This document shows positions 55,646 through 64,000 of a stretch of DNA of 64,000 bases, in pieces; the stretch's first letter is position 1; the number at the start of each line of letters is the position of its first letter. This DNA is from Brachionus plicatilis (lineage: Eukaryota; Rotifera; Eurotatoria; Ploima; Brachionidae). The stretch is taken from the NCBI GenBank assembly GCA_010279815.1, contig QEOQ01000123.1:117829-181828 (forward strand), written 5' to 3'. Made by a program: the position numbers and the translations under genes. Below the pieces are notes generated by a model. The model had not been told where the DNA came from and did not search any database. It saw only the letters and a program-made list of their open reading frames with translations.

Positions 55646-57176
55646 AAAATATACTTTTTTTTATTTGATATTTTTCAAGTAGTTGTGTTCACTTCAAGCC
55701 TCTGTTTAATTTAGATAATACTTTTTCTCAGATTGATGATATGAATTCTAAAGAAATAATACTAAGAAGAAGATATATCACATTAACACATGTTTTTACT
55801 GTTTAGAATAATATTTTTTTAGAATAAAATTAATTTAAATTAGAAAAAAAATTTTTTTTTTTAAATAAAATCCAAATTCAAAAATACCGTATGATAAATG
55901 CGTACATTTTCACCTCAGCGCAAAAAAAATATTATCTGTAAAAAAAAAATGAGGGTTTAATTATTTGATATTTCTATAGATTTATCATTAATGATTTGAC
56001 CGAAATCATTGGGCCGCTATTAGATGTTATGATTTTATTAAAAATCAAATTTTTCATCAAAAAAACGTTATTTGAAAGAAAAAAAGTTAGAAAACTAACT
56101 AAAAATTTTATTTTAATAGAATACGTTGTATTGAGCTAATTTTTTAATTTTGGTTCACCAAAAAAATCATTTTATACCTAGAATTTATCTTTTTCAAATA
56201 ATGTCGTTAAAAAATGGTGTTCATACTTAAAATTAACTGCCCAAACCTACTAAAAAAAACAATTATATGTTGGTATTCCTGACTTTTCTGTTAAAATGTG
56301 AACAATCAATCGTCAAAAAAAATTCATGGGTTCACTTTTTTTCGTGTCGTTAAAGGGCCTTCATTTTAGTATTTTACGAGTATTTTGGATTTACATAAAT
56401 TAAAAATTTTTTTTTTGAGAAACACAAATCTGTATGTCTGCATTAAGTTTTATAAGTATTTTTTAAACGAAAAAAGAAAAAAAAATTGTTATTTTTGTCT
56501 TTTTTAAAATCTATTCCAAATATGTATTTTTATCCGGAACCCTAATTTTTCTTTATTTTGCACCTAGACCTATTTCAAGTAAAAGATTGCTTTTTTTTAA
56601 TCGGTTTGTTTCATAATTCAGAAATATAACACCACAAACTAAAACAAATTTTTAATAATTTAAAAATTTATTAAAAACTTATTAAAAATTAATGAGATTT
56701 TTTATTGAAAAGAATTTAACTAAGTTTCAGCATTTAATTTGGTATTTAATTTTTTTTTTTAAGAAATTGAGTATAACTACTTGATTTTGTTCCTAATAAT
56801 TAAGTTAAAACTTCTTGGTAACTTGAACCACTGGAATACATATCTAAAGCCGACCAAAATCTATTCCAAAGCTTAGCGTTCCAGCTCCATCGGCTCCAAA
56901 ATCAACTGCTAAATCCGCTTCAAGATTCAGCCGAACCGTATTAGCCGTACAAGGCGAACTAGCCGAACCGTACCAGGCGAATCGTAAATGTAAATTTCAT
57001 CTGATCCATCGTACCAGCCGAACAGGACCAGACGTAATAATTACGTACGAGTTCTTATAATGAATGAATATATTCTTAAAATAATATATTCATTTATTAT
57101 AAGAATTCAATTTTAGGTCAATTATAGTTTGTAATTCCTTAGTCTAAAAGTTAAAAATTAAAGCTTGTCTCTTATT
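55646..57176. other. Intergenic sequence, short repeats only
   Basis: 56880-57045 is GC-richer with degenerate CGAACCGTA-type repeats; 57051-57107 is a near-perfect hairpin (CTTATAATGAATGAATATATT). No gene seen. Confidence 0.4.
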
Positions 57177-57578
57177 TAGAGTACCAAAACGAAGACCCAG
57201 AGCCTTTAGCAGATCAAAATCAAGATAAAAAAGAGGTCTTTAGTGAAAAAAGTGATAATGAAGAAAAGGAAGTAAGGCAAGAAGAATTAGCAGATGAGAC
57301 AAAGCCAGTTGGTCTAGTTGCATTTGATCAAGACGCTTTGTTTTAACTGTGTGGCTCTCAAAGAAAACTCAAAGGCGTTGATTCTATAGAATTGTAAGAT
57401 TTGGGGTTAAGTGAGATAGTCGGAAAAAGCAAATCAGAATTGATTAAACATATAATTAGCGATTACAGGCCTCCGTCTAATAAAGACTATCTTGGATCAT
57501 CTTCAAGGAAGACTCACCACGTTACCTATTTTGCTAAAGTGGCCATCGACCAGGAGCTTAAGGAATCATGGCTAAATT
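57177..57578 (+). pseudogene. Decayed ORF with acidic start and SAP-like motif
   Basis: One frame with two stops (near 57344 and 57393). First part is acidic and lysine/glutamate-rich (KSDNEEKEVRQEELADE); later GLSEIVGKSKSELIKHIISD resembles a SAP DNA-binding helix pair. Codon pattern looks protein-coding. A plausible splice acceptor (TTATTTAG) lies just before. Family unknown. Confidence 0.4.
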
Positions 57579-57583
57579 AGCTA

Positions 57584-58240
57584 AATTAATTTTAAAAGAG
57601 TCTGAGCCGAATCTTTTTTTTTCAAAATAAATATTTAATAAACTTTTTCTCGTGTGTTTATCTGTCAAGTCACACTGTTAGATGTTACCCTCTCATTTTC
57701 TCATCCGGACTTGGGACCGGCAACGGTATGATTGCAACTCAACAGTCAGCGGCCAAAGTTACATATGGGACGTTCATCATAAACAGCGCCACTCATCCGA
57801 GCACTTAATGGCTGCGAACTCGGCAACTATTTAGACTAGCTTGGAACCACAAACCAAGCGTATCTATATCTGGATACAAGCTTATCCAAACTAAAGACAC
57901 TTTACTTTTTTCACTAAGGCTCTTGGACCCAACAGACTATCATCAGCTCTAGCTTGCAAGCCTCCTCATCCCGGCCTCTATGCGCCTGCATCATCATCAC
58001 CCCTCCTCTTTTTTCATCCGGGCTTGGGACCGGCCAATGGCAGAGTTAATAACAATGATTCTTTCTATTTTTTTTCAATTTTGCTAAATTTATTTTAAAT
58101 GAGTCTGAGTCGAATCTTTTTTTTTCAGAATAAATATTTAATAAACTTTTTCTCGTGTGTTTATCATCATCATCATCTCGGCTTTTATGCGCCTGCGTCA
58201 TCATCACCCCTCCTCTTTTCTCATCCGGGCTGGGCAAAAG
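57584..58240. repeat. Interleaved direct repeats of a GC-richer patch
   Basis: Two repeat types alternate. An about 75-bp block (GAGTCTGAGCCGAATC ... AATAAACTTTTTCTCGTGTG) lies at 57592-57664 and 58093-58163. A block with TATGCGCCTGC, ATCATCATCACCCCTCCTC and CATCCGGGCTTGGGACCGG lies at 57977-58035 and 58181-58237, with a part at 57690-57725. Looks like an element or 3' UTR duplicated locally. Confidence 0.6.
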
Positions 58241-58770
58241 TAAAACTGGAAGAAATGATTAAAAAATATGCTCAATAAAACAATCATTTATTATTTTTTA
58301 AATTAGTTTTTCTGAGTAGAATTTTTTCCTAGATGTATTTTTTTTCAGCCAAATAAATATTTTAGAATTAGAAAATTTAATTTTTTTTATTAATTATCAT
58401 TAAATTTTTAAATTGATATCCGAGTATTTAATTGACATAAAAGTTTGAAAATTTTTAATTTAAATTGAATTAATATTTTAAATTATTTTAAATTAAATTG
58501 ACTAAATGCAATGCATAAATATACTTATAAGTTTTAAGTATATTATAATATACTTATAAGTTCAGCAATAAGTTTTTTCTTTAAAAATCTTAACACTTCA
58601 TTAATAGAGTCTAAAAGCTTGCTAAATCCTGATCATTGTTTTTTTCTAAAATTAGTTTTTAAAAAGCACCAAAGTACTGCTTCAATTTTTGTTCTTCTAT
58701 CGGTCAATAATCAAAAAATTAAATTGATATAAAAAGATCATTATTAGAAAGAAATTCGATTGTTCCGATT

Positions 58771-58986
58771 AACAGGCAGATAGACAATCTAAATCAACAC
58801 GAAGTTCTACAAGAGATTGAAAGTACGATTCAAATTGTAAATTATTCAATCGTTAATGTTTCTAATCAAAATCAACTTGTTTTGGCTTTAAGTTCAGTAG
58901 CAGTCCAAGATCAAGTCGAAAATAATATTCAAGTTTCTGAGAAACGTAAAAGCGGAAAACCAAAAAAATCAAGCAATGAAAACTAG
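58771..58986 (+). pseudogene. Short coding-like remnant with basic tail
   Basis: Open for about 72 codons (INRQIDNLNQHEVLQEIEST ...) ending KRKSGKPKKSSNEN and a stop. The tail resembles the basic ends of the MULE remnants at 44654 and 47545. No other domain. Confidence 0.3.
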
Positions 58987-59199
58987 CAATTGTCAAAAAA
59001 AGTATCAAAAAAATTGTTTGTATTTTTTTTTGTCTTTTTATTTTTGTAATTTTTTTTAATTAATTTTCTCCTCTAAAAAAAATATATTCTGCAAAAAATG
59101 TTTATACACTTTTATTTATTTTTTATCTCCTTTTTATGTATAAAATTATACACTAAAAAAATATTCATCTCCTCACAAAAAATATACTAATTAGGAATT

Positions 59200-59610
59200 T
59201 TATTTACTTCAGATAAAAATTCATATAATTTTTTATCTAATTATAGATTAAAAAAATAATGTTTAATAAAGTTTAGTCATTTATTATTAAAAAATTGATA
59301 AAAAATACCATTTTATTTAAATCAAAAACAAAAATTTTGATTTGATCATTAACTTCAATTTGTCTTGAATAAAATGGTATTATTAACCAATTTTTTAATA
59401 AAAACTGACTAAACTTTACTAAAAATGATTTTTGAAATCTTTAATTAGATAGAAAAATAAATGAATTTTTACCTGAAGTAAAAAAAGAATTTTAATCAAT
59501 ATTTTTAATCAATACTAAGTCAAAATTTAATACCTTAATTTGGATTTTAAGTTTGTCTATAACGTTTTCAAGTAAATATTTTAGAAGAATAAATTAAAGA
59601 TCAATCAGAA
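59200..59610. mobile_element. Copy of the GGC...GCC MITE family
   Basis: Contains inverted halves around TTTGATCATTAACTTCAATTTG at about 59340 and interior matching 50733-51244 (ATTTGGATTTTAAGTTTGTCT). Both outer ends are degraded. Confidence 0.45.
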
Positions 59611-60365
59611 AACATTATTAATTCAATTATTAATTTAATTTATACAAATTCAGTTTTTTTTTTCAAAATTTAATCTAAAAGAACTTTGTATTTTTTAATT
59701 TTAATATTTTTTAATTATTATATTTATAATTTTAGATTAATTAGAATTAATGAAATTTTGATCAAGTCATCATAATTAGTTCTCCTAATTGTGTTGGTTA
59801 ACATAATAGGGATTATGAATTAAATTTTAATGTCATGATTTTAAATCAAGTTAAACACAATTGTTTAAAATTTAAATTTTGAAAAATTAATTTTTTTATT
59901 TATTTTTTTTTTATTTATTATTTTTTTTATATCTAAGTCTGATAACAAACAAAAGAAAAAATTTTAATTAATTAAAAACGACTGCTGAAAAATATTTGAA
60001 ACCTTTTGATTTAATACCTATACATTTTGACACCTAAATATATATCTGATTGAAATTTTTTATTATTGCCAATCTTTGAATTTGAACTATTTGTACCAGA
60101 TAAAATTAATTATTTATAAACTTATTATATTGTTGCAACCGCAACCCTTATCAAATGTAACAAAACTGTTCTTCTCCTTAAAATAAAATAATCTGACTTT
60201 TGTTTGAAAATTATCTCTCAAATTTTAAAATCATTACTCAAAAAAAAAAGATAATTAAAAAATTTGATGTATTAATTTAGAATTAACTTATCACTGCTTA
60301 CCAGATAACATTTCTAATAGAAATAAAAAAAAATTAAAAAAAATTATTAAACATTTTATTTTACA
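59611..60365. other. Upstream region of the serine protease gene
   Basis: AT-rich; no repeat ends or coding sequence delimited. The promoter must be near its right end, but no site is supported. Confidence 0.35.
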
Positions 60366-61342
60366 ATGAACAGCTTTCAAATAGTTCAGCAACCCGCCAA
60401 AAAATCTAGAAGACTTTTGGTCTACATAGTCTGTGGCGTAATCGTGGCAGTCACTTTCTTGGCCATAATATTAGCTGTCATCCCACTAAATTCGGAGCCC
60501 GAATGTGATCCAAATGATTTCAAGACAAACAATTTTACACAGAGTAGAATCATTAATGGACAAGAAGCGGTACCACACAGCTATCCATGGTTAGTTTCCA
60601 TCCGCTACTACAACTATGGTCACATATGCGGAGGTAGTATTATACACAAACGGTGGATATTAACTGCTGGACACTGTGTCAAAAAATATCAAGTATCATC
60701 TGGTGCATACCAAATTATTGTTGGTCTACATGACCGAAATGAATACGATTTTTCCAATGTCTACAATGTTATTGAGGCTTATAGTGAATTTAATGAATTT
60801 AATATATTTTCCAAAGACATAGCTCTTTTGAAGCTTGATAGAGATATTGTATTTAATAAAAATGTGGCCCTAATTAAATTGTCTGAAAGTGAAAGCAAAA
60901 ATTTTATTGGTAAATGTCTGGTCACAGCTGGTTGGGGCTCGATCAGCAAAACATTTGACCAAAAATTGCCGAACAAACTGCAGCAGACCTTTGTGAGAGT
61001 GATAGATGATGATCAAAAGTGTAGAATAGAGAACAAATGGGACAAAGAAAGCGTATTTTGTGTGAAGTCATCAAGCAAAAATCCTTACTCAATGACATGC
61101 AGTGGGGACAGCGGTGAGTTGAGTTTTTAGGAAATAATTTTTTAAAATAGAATTGTTTAGGTGGACCTTTGGTATCATTTAATTCAAAGACTAATACTTG
61201 GTTTCTAGAAGGAGTTACTTCATATGTAGTTGCTGAAGTTAGTTATGATTCCAAAACCAGATGTTTGTACAAGAGGCCAGGATTTTTTTCCAAAGTCTAT
61301 TCGAATAGAAACTATATATTATATATTTTAAATAGTTATTAG
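60366..61342 (+). CDS. Type II transmembrane S1-family serine protease, two exons, 309 aa
   Basis: Exons 60366-61113 and 61161-61342 joined by a 47-nt GT-AG intron in phase 1, splitting the glycine after the catalytic serine. A short basic cytosolic stretch (KKSRR) precedes one hydrophobic anchor (about residues 17-40) and a short stem. Activation site is R|IINGQEA. Catalytic triad: His in TAGHC, Asp in DIALLKL, Ser in GDSGGPL. Cysteines of the His-loop disulphide are present. By alignment to chymotrypsin, position 189 is Met rather than the trypsin Asp and position 216 is Val rather than Gly, so cleavage after Lys/Arg is unlikely; a restricted or elastase-like pocket is inferred. The stem has no LDLa, CUB or SRCR domain, simpler than most vertebrate membrane-type proteases. 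An AATAAA at 61444-61449 may end the transcript. Confidence 0.9.
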
Positions 61343-61443
61343 AATGAGCGAAATTTTTTAATTTTTATTTTTTTTCAAAATAATTTCTGCCTCAATAGTA
61401 AAATTGAGATTTTTAATTTTTCTAAAATTTTTGAAAAATTCAG

Positions 61444-61449
61444 AATAAA
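61444..61449 (+). terminator. Possible polyadenylation signal of the serine protease gene
   Basis: AATAAA about 100 nt after the stop codon; weak support because the region is AT-rich. Confidence 0.35.
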
Positions 61450-61854
61450 AAAAATTTTGAACAAGTCTTGAATTATTTTATTATTTTTTTTTTAAATCAT
61501 AGACCCTAGAGACTTCTAAAATTTCAAGTTATCTTAGGTAGAGTAAAAGATATGCCAGACATAGAGGTTTTCTATGTTTTTATGGATACTTTATTGCATT
61601 GGATTAGTAGCAGGGATGTCAAAATATTTTACTTACAAGAAAGTAAAATAATATAACAGATAATCTTTATTTATATTAAATTTCAAACTAAATAGTGTGA
61701 TATATTTGGATGTTTGAGTTGTAAATTTATCGAAAAAAAGTTTTATTTGAAATCTAAAAAACTTTAAATTTCATTCTTGATTCTTGAAACTCAAATTGTG
61801 AACCGATTGGAATAGCTTATATAATTAAATACAAAAAAATGTAAATTATTTTAT

Positions 61855-62163
61855 TTGAGTGAATCATCTAGAAAAGCTAAAATAAGAATATTAGATCATT
61901 TTTATTCAATTGGGAAATTTAAAAAGGATATTAGAAAATCTTTAACTAATTTTAATTTATGTTCAGAAGTAATCACTTAAATAAAATAAATCATGTTGAA
62001 GATGGTTTTTTATTCTATATAGTTTAATCTGACCTGAACCAAGACATTGTTCGAAAATCGACTGAAACTGATCTTATAAACTTTTTCTTAAAATTTAAAC
62101 AGACCTTTTATGAACAAAAAAAATCCTAAAATTGAATATATAAAAACTTTAAGTTTTGCATAA
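61855..62163 (+). pseudogene. Decayed ORF of unknown family, copy C
   Basis: SESSRKAKIRILDHFYSI..., the same stop and frameshift after SEVIT as in copy B, then a degraded part and a terminal part continuing past KSTETDL to a stop at 62161-62163. Preceded, like the other copies, by CAAATTGTGAA. No known family recognised. Confidence 0.45.
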
Positions 62164-63017
62164 AAAATTATTTTATCTTTATTTTTTGTTAACTTTGATT
62201 TTTTGAATTATAAAAATAATAATTCTAATTTTAAATATTTTAATTATGAAAATTCGACATTAATTTAACATTGATTCCAAAAATTATTTTTTATCTATTA
62301 ATTTTATTCTAATTATCTCTTTTTCTATAATAATTTGAAAAGCATTTATTTCTTCTATTGTATAAAATAAAAAATTTCCTCTTTTTTATTTTTATTATTA
62401 AATTTTATTGTTTCTTAAAGATCATCAGTTATTAAGACTTCTTGCAGCATCTTATGTTCATAATAAACCAATTGACGGTCAAGACTTTGACTTATTTTAA
62501 AAGAAGAATAAAAAATTTTTAGTCCAACAATGTATAATTTGTTTTATTCTTTTAAAGTGAATTAATGAATAAAAAACAAAAAAATTATCCTTAAAAGAAA
62601 TTTTAAAATTAATTAAACAAAAGCATCTTCAAGATAGAAAAAAATCTCAAAAATTTTTTTTTATTTTTTGAACAAAAAAAATACATATTTTGAATTCAAT
62701 ATCTGCAATAGCTCGGCAAACTATTTTGGCATTTTTATCTAAAAATTATTTCATGGCGTACAATTTAGCAAATTTTTGTATTTAAATTTCTTCCGCTTGA
62801 AAAAAATCTATCATTATTCAACCAACTTCAAATAAATTTTACAACACCTCTCAAAATTTACTCTTAGCTTCTATTTTCCTTAATTTTTTTATCAAAAATA
62901 AAAAATAAAGTTTTGATTTCGAAATTAAAATTTTAAAAATTTTCAACAAATTCGCTTAAAATTGAAACACAGATTTTTACTGAATAAGGTAAAAAATTAT
63001 ATTCTTAAACAGTAAAA

Positions 63018-63974
63018 ATGTTTAAAAAGGTATTTATTCTTTCTTATAAAATCAAAAAAAAAAAAACATTTGAGAAAACAATGCTTTTTGCTAGACTTTT
63101 TAGTTTAATTTCATCAATAAGCTTTATAAATCCATATCCGCTCCAATTTGACCATAATTCTCCGGCCGATATTTACATGAAAAAAAAAGCCCAGTCAAGA
63201 GGTTATGCAAAAGATCTGTTAGAAAGTCAAAAATGGACAGATGGTATCGTGCCTTACACAATCGATGCTGGGTATTCTGCAAATGATATTTCGGTGATTT
63301 ATTCCGGAATGAGGCTTATTGAGGATTCGACCAGAATGGATGGTAAAGACTGCATCAAATTTGTTGAGCAAACCACAGAAACTACTTATCTGAGAATTTT
63401 TAGCAGTACAGGCTGCTGGTCTTATGTTGGAAAGGTATTCACAGGTGCTCAGCAGCTTTCTTTAAAAATGCCAACTGTAGGTAGTCCAGGATCATGTCTT
63501 TTTACTGGAACTGTTGCTCATGAGTTGATTCACGCTTTGGGCTTTGATCATGAGCATGTAAGACCTGATCGCGACACCTTTGTTCAAATAAATTTTGACA
63601 AAATTTATTCCTCTGCTACAAGCAATTTTCAAATTTCACCAAATGGATTTGATTTAGGATTTGAATATGATTACGACTCAATAATGCACTATGAATCAAA
63701 TGCTTTTTCAATTGATGGTTCACCGACTGTGGTACCATTGCAAAGTGGAGTTCAGCTGATTAACAAATTTAACCAGACCTATTTGACAGAAACAGATATT
63801 GGCGAAATTAGAAAATTTTACGGATGTGATCAAACAAATACTCAAACTTTGTCTGAGATTATCATACCAACTTTCCCAAACATCATCAAAGCCTTTGAAT
63901 CTAATTTTTTAAAGCTCACATATGATAAAGCTTTAACCATTTTTTCCTTATTTTTAGCCATAAACTTACTTTAA
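63018..63974 (+). CDS. Astacin (M12A) zinc metalloprotease
   Basis: Single open frame of 318 codons from 63018. The zinc-binding motif HELIHALGFDHEHVRPDRD starts at about residue 168 and the Met-turn reads SIMHYES. Four cysteines sit where astacins place their two disulphides (DCIKF, GCWSY, SCLFT, YGCDQ). The mature enzyme probably starts near the WTDGIVPYTID segment after a short propeptide that lacks an obvious FxGD aspartate switch. No EGF or CUB domain follows; the last about 15 residues are hydrophobic, which could be a GPI-anchor signal. Start is uncertain: ATG 63081 gives a better signal peptide (MLFARLFSLISS). The 45 nt from 63030 (GTATTT...TTTGAG) has intron-like ends and in-frame length, so the first ATG could also be joined across it. 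Neighbour of a serine protease, but no operon-like link is visible. Confidence 0.9.
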   Translation: MFKKVFILSYKIKKKKTFEKTMLFARLFSLISSISFINPYPLQFDHNSPADIYMKKKAQSRGYAKDLLESQKWTDGIVPYTIDAGYSANDISVIYSGMRLIEDSTRMDGKDCIKFVEQTTETTYLRIFSSTGCWSYVGKVFTGAQQLSLKMPTVGSPGSCLFTGTVAHELIHALGFDHEHVRPDRDTFVQINFDKIYSSATSNFQISPNGFDLGFEYDYDSIMHYESNAFSIDGSPTVVPLQSGVQLINKFNQTYLTETDIGEIRKFYGCDQTNTQTLSEIIIPTFPNIIKAFESNFLKLTYDKALTIFSLFLAINLL

Positions 63975-64000
63975 AGACTTATAATAATAATAATAATAAT

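Larger units (their letters stand above)
61343..63017. other. Intergenic region between the two protease genes
   Basis: Contains copy C of the unknown repeated ORF (61855-62163) and a short coding-like piece at 62419-62498 (KDHQLLRLLAASYVHNKPID). Otherwise AT-rich sequence with nothing recognised. Confidence 0.4.

Noticed and set aside
57584..58240. LTR retrotransposon with 75-bp LTRs
   Set aside because: The repeats are too short, lack TG...CA ends and have no flanking duplication.
1..64000. CRISPR array, operon or bacterial gene cluster
   Set aside because: Spliced genes, GT-AG introns and animal gene content show nuclear eukaryotic DNA; no regular spacer-repeat structure is present.

Overview
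Organism. The window is nuclear DNA of an animal with a very AT-rich, compact-intron genome. Exons are clearly richer in G+C than the surrounding sequence, and many introns are only 43-57 nt long with GT/AG ends. The genes are metazoan: a MAM/LDL-receptor-A membrane protein, a P4-ATPase of the ATP9/Neo1 class, complex I NDUFV2, a membrane-anchored serine protease and an astacin metalloprotease. A monogonont rotifer such as Brachionus would fit, but that is inference from composition, intron size and gene content. The standard genetic code works throughout.

Layout. 1-9010 holds no intact gene and is packed with decayed transposons and solo LTRs. 9011-30921 (+) is one 18-exon gene for a 1,892-residue type I membrane protein with nine MAM and six LDLa domains; its exon phases sum exactly. 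Its long introns (about 4.6, 2.9 and 5.5 kb) are filled with nested mobile elements. 34215-35061 (-) is NDUFV2 in three exons. 37188-53922 (-) is an ATP9-type phospholipid flippase in eight coding exons with two candidate alternative first exons; its long introns also carry transposons. 54-60 kb is a foldback element, decayed ORFs and duplicated GC-richer patches. 60366-61342 (+) is a type II transmembrane serine protease and 63018-63974 (+) an astacin.

Mobile DNA. Many elements can be delimited exactly by target-site duplications: 8-bp (hAT type), 9-bp (Mutator type with GGC...GCC ends), 4-bp (solo LTRs and a Ginger-like element), TA (Tc1/mariner) and TTAT (piggyBac). Several DNA transposons keep their ends plus the first and last parts of the transposase while the catalytic middle is gone. 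The most unusual signal is three insertions flanked by very long direct repeats of 67, about 117 and 134 bp; two of these carry non-LTR reverse transcriptase fragments, and one carries an ORF of unknown family that recurs at two other places in the window.

How the genes relate. The five host genes share no obvious pathway. Two act at membranes or outside the cell (MAM/LDLa protein, serine protease), the astacin is probably secreted or anchored, the flippase acts in endomembranes, and NDUFV2 acts in mitochondria.
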